The translations under genes and the position numbers were made by a program. This document shows positions 12,365-25,900 of a DNA stretch of 64,000 nucleotides, piece after piece. How positions within the stretch are numbered: the first letter of the stretch is position 1; each line of letters begins with the position of its first letter. This DNA is from Ascidia mentula (taxonomy: Eukaryota > Chordata > Ascidiacea > Phlebobranchia > Ascidiidae), in the NCBI GenBank assembly GCA_947561715.1, contig OX387201.1:9252001-9316000 (forward strand). The letters are read 5' to 3'. The notes below the pieces were generated by a model. The model saw nothing but the letters and a program-made list of their open reading frames with translations. It did not search any database and had not been told where the DNA came from.

Positions 12365-15300
12365 ATGTGTGCAAAGATGTGCAACTTGGCATTGAAATTT
12401 GTTGTTGTGAGTTGCATTTGCTTGTTTAACACGTCCGCGTCTCGCCTTGTGCGTGTTCACAATCGAGTCAGCAGTAATTTGAGAAGAGAATATGTTCCGC
12501 CTCATCGCGACCATCGCTTCATTCTTCGATGCCTCAACGGTCAAGATATGTAAGTTGTTTTGTGTGGGTTGTAAAATCGTACATCCTGAAAATATGACAA
12601 AACAACTGTTCCGTAGAAAATAAAGTACTGCATGTGTGGGCAAAGAATAGCAAATTATATAACGAAGGAAGCTTCAAATAACGCACGCTCGTTTTTTCTG
12701 CGAACGAGCTTGCATAGTGTTCAAGCAGCATTTTGCTGGTATGTTGCGCAACAGAAATATAGACTTTTAGTGACATTTTGCCAACTAAACTATCATTATT
12801 TTTTCATTGGTAAGTGGGTTGTGTAGTTAACAGGCAATCTATGAGCTCTGCAGATGCTAGAACGCAACGGGGTGTTGCAGTAGTTTATGCCGGAAACCTG
12901 GCGTGTCGCAAGCAAAGCGATGCCTATACACGTGTTGTTTAAAAGGTTTTGTATTTTGCTCCACAGACCGGAACATCGACGTGAACAATGCAGAGCAATG
13001 GAGGATGTCGTCTCAAGGATGGCGGAGTTGAGAGCCCTGAACCGCCGTCGACGTAAGTTTTAATAAACTGCAACTATTATCAGACGGTTATAATGATAAT
13101 TTTTCAATTTGATTTTACCTGTTTTATGACTCAGGTATATGTAAATCTTTTCCTGTGACTGGTAAGTATTGGTTGAAGGCTTGCGTTTTTGCGAAAAAGC
13201 AAAATTTTTCAAATTTTGCCCAATTGGTGCAGTGTAATTGCCTTCATCAAAATAATTCCTATGTTTCAAAACTCCTTTTCTTTGTATTTGGCATGAATTA
13301 CATTTCCTTTGCTACTGTTAATATTGCGCATGGCACGACCATCGCGTAGTTTGGTTAATTTTAGACTTTCTCTACCGCAATCGAAATGACCTTGACTTTT
13401 CTGCTGATAATAATAAGTAATTGACGAGTTTGAGCTTGGCGGCAGTGTTATATTTGAAAGCAATTGTTGCAATCTAATCTAAAAAAATTTACTTTGGATT
13501 TTTCTTTGGTATTTTGCAGGTGATATAACGGGACTTCAGCAGGAATATATCAAGGGTAAAAAGGCATAAAACTTTAAAATATTTGCATTCCAATAAAAAA
13601 GTCATGTTAAGATTACGGAACAGGTTTTGCCTTTTAATGCATACCCTGAACAAAACAGCATAAACGTCCAAGTTCAACATAACGCATTATACGTTTCAGA
13701 TATCGCTCTCATTAACAATGCAGTGCCTGAAAGTGGCGCTGCATACAACACCTTGAAAGACAATGTCGCATCCTGTGCCAATTATTCATCGCTTGTCAGA
13801 AATCAATGGAAAGGTTTCCACAACAGAAAAGTGTACAAAGGAAGAAAAGTCGGCATTAACATTTCTCCAGTTTCACAAGAGTTGAATTCAGACGAGGTGG
13901 AAGCAGTATTTGACCCTATTTCGGACAGGTAAATATGAAAGATGTTTGTCTCAATCACGAAAGTAATGTTACATTTCTATTTTAAGTAAACTGAATGGAT
14001 GGCACCGCAAGTATAAGACAACATTTTTCTGTGTCATAATATTTATAGCAATAGATTTGAACTACTTGTTTATAAGTGGTCCTATACCTAAATATTAAAT
14101 ATTTGAACAAGAAACGCGGTTGCCGAAAAAAAGTGTAAATCGAAACTGAAATGGAAACTAAAATAACACGAATACGAAATTGATATCTGTTTACAATTTA
14201 AAACGCAATAATTTTCCAGAACACGCTTTCAAAGTGCAACGCCAATGTTTGCTGATTTAATTTTACTTCGGGCCGCTCCTTGTCAAATAGACGAACGATA
14301 TGGCACCTACGAAATTGTGGTCCAAATGGTGGAAAACGAGAGAACGCTGCAGCTGTACCACGCCGAGCAAGTATGACCGCCCCGTTAACTTTGCGTCGCA
14401 AAGCGAACTTGCGGTAAAAAGGTGTTTGTATACAAAATTCCTGCGATAACGCGTTCAGGAAAAATACTTTTTATCGCGATTTTCTCACGCAAATGGTCAA
14501 ACTTTCTCCGAGCCTAATGCCACAGAATATTCCCTCCTCCCTGCAGCTGAACGAACGATATTGTGTTTTTTCATGTGGCGGATTAAACTCGTATCGCTTT
14601 GCGAGCTAGTTGCTAATGATTGACAGACAAGGTCGAAGTCACAAGATTGGCAACACCGCAATACGTGCTGTAAAGCACTTCGAGCGTTGTTGGAAGAGCT
14701 TCCTAACCGCGGCTTGTGAGCTGAGTCCGCAAAAGTCTAACTTTTACAACTTTTGATTGCAGCTATTTAAAATGTACTGGGCAATTTAATTGCACATCAT
14801 AAACTAATTTATACTCCAAAACTTTTAAAAGCTGCGGAAAAAAATCGTGTCAATGGCATTTCCTACATTTTGCATGTTATGCCTGTGAAACATCATCATG
14901 CAAGGTGGACACAAAATCATAAAACGTACATATTTCCAGGCAAGTTGTCCGTCGTTGGAAGGCTACTTGATGGTGGTTAATTTAGATTTACAGCCCATCT
15001 GGCATTGGGTGATTGGAAGCACAAACTCGACGCTCAAATTGCGAATTCGAGTCCGACCAATCGAGCAGGTTTTGACAGGTACTTCCTTTCTTTGCAGGAG
15101 TCTTATTTGCGTGAAAATGCTTATCTTAGCTCCGTGGCTGGTGTTACATTAACTATTTGGGTGCGCAGGCGAGATTAAAGAGTGCTTTATCGCTAACTCC
15201 CTCCAGCTGCTTCCAAAGTTTGGTAACACAGATGTCGATCATCTAAACACTGAGCTAAAGGGCGTTTTTAATTGAGGCTTCGATTTTCCCAGGGTCTCGT

Positions 15301-16329
15301 TCCTCCAATGAGGTCGTCCAAGTTTTAAGAAGGGCATTAGCTCTGACGGTGATGGCTCGCAAACCACCAGGAGCACCGAAGAAGAGACTGAATCAACCGT
15401 CCGCTTTGCTTCCTAATATGCAACGTAAGTAGCTTAGATTCTAAGACTTTTGAAGGGTTTATGGTTACATCATCATATCAACAGGAAATGGGAGAAGCCG
15501 TCGCCACGCAGTTGCAGGCAGGGCATCGTTGATTTCAACCGCTGCTTGTCACAGAGTCAGCTATTCTATCAACTTTGATGCAAAATTTGTGAGATGTCAG
15601 ATATATCAATTAACAGATAATATTAGGACAGTGATGTGAATTAGCACGTCAAGTTAAATTTATCGTATTGGTTTGTGATAAATAAAAAAAGTAGGCTACT
15701 TTTATTAGGTAACATTAAATAAGGCATATCTATTAGTGGATTAAGTTTGGAAAATGGCAAATTTAACAACATAAAAAATGCCTTCAAAAATTTTAAAAAC
15801 TTTAAAAATGTTTGAATACTTCTGTTGGAAAGGAGCACAAAGTCTTATTTTCCAACCCACGACAGGCCACTTGAAATCACCGTTAAACGGTCACTTGACT
15901 CTGTGTGCAGCACTGCTGTGTGATATCATGCGTTGCTATGTGTGAAACAATTTTGTTTTCAGCAACGAAACATAGCCTACCCGGTATCCTTTGACATTGG
16001 CGAGTGCATCGGAAAATGCCCTTTTCCCCTCTCGGAACGCATGAACAGTACGAACCACGCAGTGGCAATGAAAATGGTAAGATTGTGCTACCTAACATAA
16101 GCATCACGTATTGTAAGGTTTTGTTTATGTACATTGACGTATGCCACTGAATGTAACAAAACCTACCGTTTAGGAACAAGTTTTTAATCCAACACCACCT
16201 GTGCATCCAACGGTCGATTGCGTTCCAACAAACCTTGGTGACATAGTGGAACTCGAATTCGACTCGGAAGGCAACATAGTTCTGGATACGCTGGATGAAG
16301 TGGTTGTAAATCAGTGTGGTTGTTTGTGA
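12365..16329 (+). CDS. TGF-beta superfamily ligand, Nodal/GDF-like
   Basis: Secreted growth-factor precursor, 461 aa. Eleven exons with agreeing phases: 12365-12549, 12967-13052, 13520-13555, 13700-13928, 14220-14370, 14940-15078, 15169-15222, 15293-15424, 15485-15588, 15963-16076, 16174-16329. Exon 1 carries a signal peptide (NLALKFVVVSCICLF). Exon 9 has the furin site RSRR, giving a 117-aa mature chain. The mature chain begins its knot with ACHRVSYSINFDAKF, followed by CIGKCPFPL, MNSTNHAVAMKM, VDCVPTN and the terminal QCGCL. The CHRVSYSINF start and CGCL end are most like Nodal. Two oddities: the usual CC pair is a single Cys (VDC), removing the cysteine used for the inter-subunit disulphide, and the W-x-x-W segment after the first Cys is missing. 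A GDF1/3-like assignment is possible; it is not Lefty-like, because the long helix is present. Confidence 0.88.
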
Positions 16330-17529
16330 AACGTTTTTTCTTTGTATTGTAAATCGCATTGTTTGGTAATTTTCGTAACATTTTGTTGTAAGTTCCCTTT
16401 CACGTGTAAATGGTGGTTGTAGCCGAGGAGTTGGACATCATTACAGTGTGACACACTTTTTCAAAATGAGTTATTAACACAACGATTCGTTATTCCATTC
16501 GTTCCGGCTGAAATCTTGTCCTGCGCAGTCCAAAGTGTCTTGATGTGCCTGTTCTAATACCCCGGATTAAAAGTGGAAAGCCTGTTAGTATTTGCTACAA
16601 AACCATGATTTATGTTTTTAACCTTACGTTTGTGTTTACGTGTGACATTAAACAACCTGTTGTTGGTCGCATATAAAATGTACATTATTTTTTTTGTATA
16701 ATTATCACTACCTACTTACAGAAATGACATTGACCCCCAATCAATCGGCTTTATTTTCATGTTTTACGCTTCAAACACTAACTTATAAGAAACAAATACC
16801 CACCCAGCACACAACAAATAAATCTTGTTTTTCATCTTGTTGTTCACTTCAGACACTCTCGGTGTTTCAACATAAATTTTCCCTGTATATGACATTTGAT
16901 TTATTCAGTTGAATCACATGAATAATGAGCAGAATGAAAAGGGCTAGGTTTTCCTGACATGCGGTCTTGTTTTGCGGAAACTTAAGGAAAATATACTTTG
17001 AAAAGGTTTCTGTTTAAGGTAAAGAAAATAGTGTGTTGATGACGTATTTCTTGTTTATAGGCATAATCCAAGTAATGGTAGTTCTTTCATATATGATACT
17101 TGAACCGTAATATTTTAATTCTCTTCTGCATGCACCAATTAGTTGTAGGAATACTAAATTCTCAACAGACGATGGCGCTGCGCGTCGCGCCTAAAACTCG
17201 TTTTTGTTCAGGGGATTTCCTTTCATGTCGTGACGTTTTATTTTTATGCCTCTGGCAAATTAGGAAGTTAGAGTAAAGAAGCTCAGTTGGATTCAGAAGT
17301 GTCGAATCACTGTATTCTGGGACTGTAGAGTCACTGTAACAATTTTTTAACCAGCGACACAATAACAACTGCGTGACATGCGCAATTTCTTTTCTTTAAA
17401 TGGAAAAGTTATATCACCATTTTTTGTAACATAGCCAAACTTTTGATAACTTTGTCTTGTGTTGCAGACATATCAATAGCTTATTTTCTGAGAATTATCC
17501 TTGTCACAATTGAGGTTGGATTTGAGGAC
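16330..17529. other. Intergenic region
   Basis: 3' UTR of the ligand gene and upstream region of MFSD10. There is an in-frame extension upstream of the chosen MFSD10 start (to 17443), but it is hydrophobic and unlike the family N-terminus. No other gene is seen. Confidence 0.55.
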
Positions 17530-20356
17530 ATGGATAGTCAAGTGAATTCCAGAAAAGTTTTATCAGCAGTATTTGTTTCATTGTTAATTGATCTTCTTGG
17601 TTTCACTGTGATTTTGCCTTTATTTCCATCACTTCTTGATTTTTACAAGCGAAATGATCAGGTATACGTTTAGCTGCTTTGTACTCCCAATTCAATTTAA
17701 ACATTTGTTTGTAATTGTTGATAAAGCAGGCCATAGCAAAAGGTAACAAAAATGACCAACCGTATTACTGCTTTCAGGGTGGTTTGTATACTCAAATGGA
17801 ATCAATGCTGTCTTCATTCAGACAGTTTATTGGGGTTCCAGAACATGAAGATGTGAATTCTGTTCTGTTTGGAGGTGTGTGTATGTAGCCAACTCTACTA
17901 TATCTTAAAAACAATGTAAAACTAATGCTATTTCTCAAGGCAATGTAAAATAATGTGTGTTTTGTGCAGGAATGATTGGATCTTTATTTTCATTTTTGCA
18001 ATTTTTAAATTCACCCTTATTTGGAGCTGCATCTGACACGTACGGACGCCGTTCTATGATTCTGTTATCCTTGTGTGGTTCCACAGTTGCATATATGCTT
18101 TGGGCAATTTCCGACAATTTTGCACTCTTTATTATTGCACGAATTGTGGCAGGAATTTCAGAAGCAAATGTCAGTATCAGCACAGCAGTTGTGGCAGATT
18201 TGCCGACTTCAAAAGAACGTTCCAAGGGAATGGTAAGGGAATGTGCCATAAACCTAAACAATACCTGTAATTTATATATACTTTTAGCATCACTTGAAGT
18301 GAACAAAGGTTGTTTAAAGATATACAGTGTAATACCTAACTTTTGCAGGCTTTGATTGGCATAGCATTTTCCGTTGGATTTGTATTTGGTCCATTGATCG
18401 GGGCTATTTTTGCAAAAAGTGTTGAAAATACATCAGAGTTTTACACAGGACCTGCAGTTTTCAGCATTCTTATCACTATTTTTGATATTTTGTTTGTCGC
18501 TTTCATGCTGCCTGAAACTTTACCGGCGTCAAAACGGGTGAGTAGGGTTTGGAATTTTGTTCATAAATGTTGGTTTTTGTAATTATCGAAGTGTCTTGCT
18601 CAAAAACTACTGGCAAAAACAAATATTCCACATATTAAAGTGACCATATTCTGTTTCTAGGCATCATCCATTGCCACGGGCCTCAAAGAATTTTGTCACT
18701 TGCTGAATCCCGCCTCCTTGTTTCAATTTAAAGCAATTCAATCTGTGCGGGGAACTAAAAAAGGTTTGTCTTTTGTTTTGAAATAACTGCAAAAAACAAA
18801 ACATTTGTATTCTTTCAGAGAAATCATTGAAGCAATTGGGTTCCATTTACTTTTTGTACTTATTTCTGTTTTCCGGTCTTGAATTCACTTTGACTTTTCT
18901 GGCACATCGCAGGTAAATAGAGGATTTTCATGATTTCAGTATAATGTGCATTATACTTGGTCCTTGGTGACGGTGTAAATTAAATGAAATGTATTTAGGT
19001 TTTCCTTCACAAGAATGGATCAGGGAAAGATGTTTGCCCTGCTGGGCTTTATCATGGCTCTTGTGCAGGGTGGATACATACGCAGGAAAATGGCTGGCAA
19101 AGAAAAGCAAATTGCCATCAAGGTAAACTAAGGTTACCATGAGGATCAAATTTTCCCAATAAAAATCTCAAATTGTGTTGTGTACTCTAACTCCATTCCC
19201 TTTTATGCTGCAAAAACCAACTGTAATAAAATGCTTTGGCAGAAATTAACATAACAAAGGGAATTTAGGTTAAAACGAAATCACAAAACCAATGTATCCT
19301 TCCTATGTGTTTCAATGGGCGTTTACATTGTCAGCACCCCTCTCTGGGATGGGAGTGCAGTAGTTGAATGCTTGACATGGGGATGTAGGACGTGTGTTCG
19401 CAGCATAATTACATCCGGGCCCGATGGCTTGTTAGTTAACGGTTTACCAAACTTTCTAATGATAAACAAATAGAGTGGAATTTTGCTTGTCGTAAATGGC
19501 CACGTAAATTTTTTTTATTTTCTCCAACTTTGTAAAGTCATTCGAACAAAACTAAGTGGCGTATAGCTTAAAATATCGCGGTCCGGTCTGAACATTAGTT
19601 AATTTGCCACCGGCCAAGCCGCGTTGATAAACAACCGGACTGAAACAGTAATTGGCGACCAAACTAACACTAACTACTGCTCGTGTTCAGGGTATGACGT
19701 GTCTTATTCCTGGTTTCGCGATCGTTGGTCTTTCCACATCCACGTGGATGCTTTACCTTGGTTTGACGTTGTTTGCATTCGGTAAGTACAAACGGAAGGT
19801 GAAAGTACTTTGACTCGAAACCCTGTTTGCTGTATAACGCTGTGGTGCTAAATGTTCGTTTTTATTGCAGCCGCCGCGTCAGTGGTTCCCTGTCTTTCGT
19901 CACTCACTGCTTCACACGGTAGGTTAGCTCTGTTTAGTTGTTGTTTTAGGATTGGTTGGGTGTCAAAATAGCTTTCATGGTGTTCACAGTAAACAGCGGC
20001 ATCACAAATTCTCTGGTTAGAAGACACTGATACACACGAGAAACCTAACAAGACTACCCTGATGCTTTTATACTTGCACCAATTGTAGCCAAAATACGCC
20101 CCTAAAATATGTGAACCACAGTTTATACCAACATGTTTTCGCAGGCCTCGAATCGGAAAAGGGTCGAGTGATGGGAATACTGAGATCGCTTGGAGGTCTT
20201 GCGCGAGCCACAGGGCCTATATGTGCCTCGGCGTCTTACTGGCTCATCGGCTCCAAAGTGACTTACCTGGCAGGCGGAATTTTGCTCGTACTTCCGTTGT
20301 TGATGTTGCGTCGACTGAATGTACACAAGGACGAGTCTGATCGCAAGGTCGAATAG
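17530..20356 (+). CDS. MFSD10: MFSD10 major facilitator transporter (TETRAN-like)
   Basis: Twelve-helix organic anion/drug-type transporter of the tetracycline-transporter-like branch of the MFS. Ten exons: 17530-17661, 17778-17874, 17970-18232, 18349-18537, 18661-18763, 18819-18912, 18999-19122, 19691-19781, 19871-19918, 20145-20356. The phases close to 450 aa, the family length. Diagnostic strings are LLIDLLGFTVILPLFPSLL (TM1), NSVLFGGMIGSLFS, the MFS loop motif GAASDTYGRRS, ANVSISTAVVADL, FMLPETLP, YFLYLFLFSGLEFTLTFL, DQGKMFALLGF, VVPCLSSLTA and GILRSLGGLARATGP. The start MDSQVNSRK was chosen because it leaves the short hydrophilic N-terminus seen in the family. The 569-bp intron 7 (19123-19690) contains nothing I recognise. 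Confidence 0.94.
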
Positions 20357-21280
20357 TCATTGAAATCCGAGCCACAGTTATACAAAGAAACTACTCGTTT
20401 TTCCATGTTAATTGTTTTGTGTATCTGACAGTGAACATATAGACCTACCCTCTCATAGTACTGGTTTGGGAAGTATCAACACTTTACGTCGTTTTAAGAC
20501 CGTAAATTGCTCTTGCGCTTTTATATTTTCATTCAATTACCGTTTTTAATGTAACGTGTTACGTAAGATTTTCCATGTTGTCGTTTCTCGCAAGTATGTT
20601 TATTCAGTTACTCGTCACCCCAGTCTTATTGTTCGTCCAAACTTTGTCGACAAATCTATGCACAGTTTCAGTTCCTGGAGATATTGCCACAATAACACTC
20701 CGACCCACAGTCTTTCCCCAGCTTTTCAAGCAAATTTCGATACATTCTGTCATATAATTTGCTACACACGATATAAAATCTGAAGCATTTTGTGTTTTTG
20801 CAGTCATTTCACATCACGAGCCAGCACTTTTGTTACACTTTGCAGAACAGATTCGATGGTAGCGAATTAAATGTACTTTTGTCAATATCATTGGAAACTA
20901 TTTCGTAAAAGATTTAATAGCAATGATCTTTTGTTTTTGAACGTTTGTCACTAGTAGCACAATACCCAGTGCCTTGCGTATATATTGTTATATTGCTATT
21001 ATTTTGACATCATTTCCAACATGCACTCTACATTTGGTATTTCCATTATGTGTGACGTGTGACACAGGCATCGTCGAACGGCTGTTGTATGTATTAACGT
21101 GAGATAATCGCGCAGGAAGCAATACACACAATGGGACCGAACCGAATTGTTATTCGTCAGGTTATGACGATTGCATTGTAAGGTGCCTTAGTCTGCTTGC
21201 TTCGGCTTGCAATAATATTTATAAGACAGTCGTTGCTGTATTTGGTGCTAAACCAGTTAGACAAAACAGCAAGCTCAGAA
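20357..21280. other. Intergenic region
   Basis: 3' UTR of MFSD10 and promoter of the EGF-domain gene. Short open frames on both strands lack splice or family support. TTTATAAGA near 21219-21227, about 55-60 nt before the next ATG, could be a TATA-like element. Confidence 0.5.
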
Positions 21281-22448
21281 ATGATTCGTTTATCTTTCGT
21301 TTGCGCGTGGTTTGTGTTTGTTATTGTATCTTCTGCAATACACTCCGGTAAGTGGTATTAATGAGTTTTGAGCACTTTGAAACAGCTCTAAATCAGTTTT
21401 AGACCTAAATTATTTATGTCATTTGTCTCCAGTAACGGCGAAACGCAAGATGGCACCATTTCAGCCTTGTTACGTGGTAAGTATAGGGCGGGTTGGCAAA
21501 ATCGGTCAAACGTAAAAACTCCTCGTGGCCATGTATCAGTGAACGCTGCAAACAATTCTCATTGAACAAATTCGTATTTTTTTAGAATAACGGCGGTTGT
21601 GACCAAATTTGTACCAACGTTAAACAACATAACAACAAGTACACGAGAACGTGTTCATGTCGTCCCAACTTTAAACTACTGGATGATGGAAGAACCTGTA
21701 ACGGTATAAACAAACTCTCCTTGCTTTAATGCATGTTACGCATGCGACAGAAATAAGAAATGTTGCCAACACCGCCGTTGTTTTTTCGGTATATACGCAA
21801 GGTCTACTGTCCGTATATTTTTTAGATTTTATCCAATTTTGAATATCGATGTTTTAGAAAATACGTGCTTATAGTGTTGACTGGTTTTTGATTTGTTTGA
21901 CATTCAGACAACTCCACTAAAACCGTCGTAATGTCCAAGTTTTAAAAAAATAGAGAATGATTGGAGGTAAACGTATTCATTTTCTGCAGTCCGTGTGTTC
22001 GGTTCCCGAACACTTTACTATCATGGGATGTATGTCGGCGACTAAAGTCACGAAGCGTTTTTACCAAAAATTCCATTGCATCTTAGTAGTGAAAGTTGGC
22101 CTCGTAATTGGTGGATTTGCTTCATATTGTTACACTTAACGCTTGAGCACAAGTCATAATGCAGACAACTATCCGATGATTGCTTCGGTTTAACGCTTGG
22201 TCGCTCTTCCCACAGGTACGGAAACGGAGAAGCCAGTTAAGCACAGCACCAAGCCGATATGGCAAGATTGGGAAAAATGGGTCGACTTAGGTGCTCTGCG
22301 CACAGTAGCTTTCCTGATGGGTGTTTTTGTGATTGGATATATGGTGATGTTGGCTTGCAGTAAACTTTGTCGGTCCAAGAAGAAGAAGAGGGTTACTAAA
22401 GGTGGTGAAGAGTATGTTCCCCTGACAACGCATGTCGACCCGGAGTAA
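21281..22448 (+). CDS. Small single-EGF type I membrane protein
   Basis: I know of no named orthologue. Four exons (21281-21347, 21433-21476, 21586-21703, 22216-22448) give 153 aa with agreeing phases. Order of parts: signal peptide (IRLSFVCAWFVFVIVSSAI); one complete six-cysteine EGF domain starting PCYVNNGGCDQIC and ending CRPNFKLLDDGRTC; a short stalk with an NGT glycosylation site; one transmembrane helix (VAFLMGVFVIGYMVMLACS); and a basic tail (CRSKKKKRV) ending VPLTTHVDPE. One EGF module next to the membrane is the layout of EGF-family ligand precursors. However, NNGGCDQIC...C.C...LLDDGRTC is of the LDL-receptor/cbEGF type rather than the receptor-binding EGF type, so a ligand role is only a possibility. 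Confidence 0.8.
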
Positions 22449-22991
22449 ACGTTGACTTATTATCGTATATCCCGCTGTACTGTTTTCAACTTGTGCCATT
22501 GGTTGTTTCGCAAGAATCCACATTTAAACAAATCAAGCAATGCATGTTCATAACCGTGTGACCAACGATGGCGTATTTTTTTGCAACTGCGTACGACATT
22601 TGTAAACCCATCCATGTGTTTACTCATGTTGGTACAGGTTCTAAATAGCGACGAACTTGTAAATATCTTTCTTAAAGCTCTACACATGTATTTTGTACAA
22701 CCGCATTGTTTATTTTTGCATATATGCGCCCTCACAAAAATTAGAGTGGAAATGTCCGCAGTTTAACATTATGTCGATACGTAAACGATCCCGTTGCCAG
22801 CTGGCTCATCAACTACGCACACACAATTTACAGTCAGTACATTAATGGAACATTGTACGATTCAGATTAGCTCAAGCACGAAGGCAGTTACAGGTTTTGC
22901 AGAATAAAATATTGACCGGGCTATATGTCGGTATAAGTTAAACCGGTATGAAAAGTTTATACATTTTTACAGTTCACGGTATACGATTTTT
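22449..22991. other. Convergent intergenic region with poly(A) signal
   Basis: Shared 3' ends of the plus-strand EGF gene and the minus-strand transketolase gene. AATAAA at 22903-22908 (plus) could serve the EGF gene. TTTATT near 22707 is AATAAA on the minus strand and could serve transketolase. No coding signal. Confidence 0.5.
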
Positions 22992-25900
22992 CTACATTGC
23001 TTTTACCGCCTTCACAATGGCGGCCGCATCAATTCCGAAAGCCGCAAGAAGTTCGTTCGGGGCTGCGCTGTAGGGCAGACCACGGACAGCCAATCTCTTC
23101 TGCACGATACCTGGAAATAATACACAACAACACGACCATTAATCTGAGGTCCAGACCGGATATAGGTGCAGTTCGCAACTGTATCCTGCGTATTAACACC
23201 AAGCCAGACGCGGATGCGATTATAACAAAACAAGACTGTCTACATATGCTGCAAGTTGGTGAAAAACGATTTACAACCACATTGTTACCGCATCAGATAA
23301 TAACGGGTAATACGCAAAAGACGCTCAAATCTGTTTAATAGACATATGAGAATCCCTCAAAACGAGGATAGAAATACCCCAAGTACCCACGCCAATACCT
23401 CCACATGACATCAACATGACATAATAGTATATTCCTTTAAAATGTGTCCAAGCAAGTGGGAGGTATAAGATTGAAAAGTGGGGAGTTTTTATACCTGTTT
23501 CCTCGGACAAAGCTTCAGCGACAGCCGAACCAATGCCTCCCTCTTCATAGTGATCCTCCACTGTGAGAATGCGACCTCCAGTTGCCTTGGCAGCAGCGAG
23601 GATGGTGGCCTTGTCCACTGGTTTCACCGAGAATATGTCGACGACGGTGATGCCAATTCCCTCACCTTAAATACATTTTCAGTGTGAGTAAGTTTGTCGA
23701 AACTGGCGCACAACATATTTTGTGAATTGTGTGTAAGCTGCAGACAGATGGCCACTGTTTCGACCTAAAAGGTCTCCTGTTTTATCTGTTTGGGTTGCAC
23801 CTAGTTTGGTGCCCAACGGATGACGGTGATTGTATAGTCACCACAAAGTGGAAGTCTTTGCTTGGCCGTTTGGTCAGCAAAGTCGTCTTATAGTCACACC
23901 AGCTGCACTGAGGAGACCTTTTAGGTCGAAACAGTGGCCATCTGTCTGCAGCTTATACACAATTCATATTATTGGCTCCACAATGCTTAACATATTTTGT
24001 CATTGGGTCGTTTACTCGCCACCTTTTCAAGTAACTGATAGAAATTTTCTTACACCATAAAACCTTTCCAGAATTAACATTGTGCAACCTGAACCAGGAA
24101 TTTTAATAGAGTTCAATCGACAAACGAGCAACACACAGCTACGGCTTGGTGCATTTACCAAAAGTGACGGAGAAAGGAGAATTAGATCAATCTTTAAACA
24201 AACAATAGGAACGCAGTTTAAATGTTTGACCTCGGTCAATACGCCGATCCCACTACGCCTCCACGACTGGTCAATTTTGTCGAGTCAGCATTACACACAA
24301 ACGTAGTAATTAGTACTTGAGACCACAAACGCGTAGTCACGGTGATATGAACGCATTCCGGAGACCCTTTCGCGGCGTGAAAGGCGAATTAAGAGGTAAG
24401 TTAAATATAGCACTGAGCAGTACAAATTCTGCACGGTCCACAGGGCACCGGACGATATGATTCACAGCTCAGTACAGACATGAAAAAACCACCGGCTGCT
24501 GTGTCACACTTAGCGGGCAGCGGAATTTCGTGAGCAATTTATATCGACTAGTGTTTACGCCAGCGGACAGATTCGGCGTGACAAAACGCACCTGTCAGTG
24601 TCGCTTCGTGAAATACAGTCGGATACTCGTTTTTTATCATAAATGCATGATACATTGCGTATTCGTGGCGCTTGTTTCCATTTGCTTACAGTTGGCGGTT
24701 CACACAATTTCGGTACTTCCTGTACGAGTATCTTATCCCACAGCATCATAAGGTGCGCGATATATTACAGGAAGGGAAGTGACAACGCTTGCAGGATTAG
24801 CAACATCATGCGCAGAGGGAACAACCGTTTGCATTACCTTTAGCCGGTTAAATGTTAATTCATTGCGATTTACTAACGCAAAGTCCTAACCGTTTACAAC
24901 ATACGATTTACCCTCACAAATATAGTTTCGACGATTTGCCTCCAAGCAAAAATCGCTTAAACAACTTTTGTTTAAGCGTTATCCTGCACAGAGTAAACTT
25001 GATATAGCCCCGTAATAGGCAAAACTATTGCACCCTTCACCAAACCACAAGCGCAACATTTAACAACAAACAACAACATGGTAATGTTATGGGAAGTCCG
25101 TCGAAGCGCATCATTCGTAAATTTAAAACCATGACTTACTGCTACGATGTCTAACAAACAAAAATCAGATGTAAAGTGAGATGTACCTTGTAATATGTCG
25201 TGTGCCTTCAGTGCTTCGTCCAGTGTTACTCCACCGCCTATCACTGTTACTTTGTCTCCGGATTTTTGTTTAATTACCTAAGAAACAAGCAAAATGTTAT
25301 TACCCCTCAAACACTGCTCGCGCGTAGCTACTTTCGTTTTGAGTTTTTCCGTTTTATTACTAAGCGCGTTGTACTTACAAATACCTGTATTTTCTACGGC
25401 GTTTTTTACACATAAAATGCACTAATGGTATATATAGTGCAACGTAGCATTGCCAAGCTTATGATTTTTAGCATAAAATGGCTGTATTACCACTACTAAT
25501 CAGCAAACCGTGCACTTTACAACCAGAAAAATCAACAAACCTGCGATCCTCCAACTTTAAACTCTGTCTTGCCGGTGTAAACTACTGAGGTTGGAGTACG
25601 CGCACCACGGATAAAGCAAATACCCTTGGTGTTGGCGGCCAGTTCCACCGCCCTTTCTACAGATACAACATCTGATGGGTAGAAAACTGTGGACCCACAA
25701 ACGGCTCGGAACATAGCCAGGTCCTCCAGGGCCATCTGTGAGGGACCATCGGCACCTGTAACGATAAGGGTTTCAATGTTAGTGGAGTATTCTAGACGGT
25801 TTTACCATCTTTACCGATAATAGGTTCATTTGGGTTTATCTGGAAATGCTAAAAATCTTAAAATTGAATGTTTTTCATGCTTGGGCAATAATTTTGCGGT

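Noticed and set aside
15223..15292. Longer ligand exon 7 ending near 15261 with a 31-nt GC-AG intron
   Set aside because: The GTAACA donor at 15223 gives a normal 70-nt intron and the same phase.
19300..19480. Possible tRNA or SINE in the MFSD10 intron (GATGGCTTGTTAGTTAACGG resembles an A-box)
   Set aside because: No B-box follows at the right distance and no cloverleaf can be drawn.
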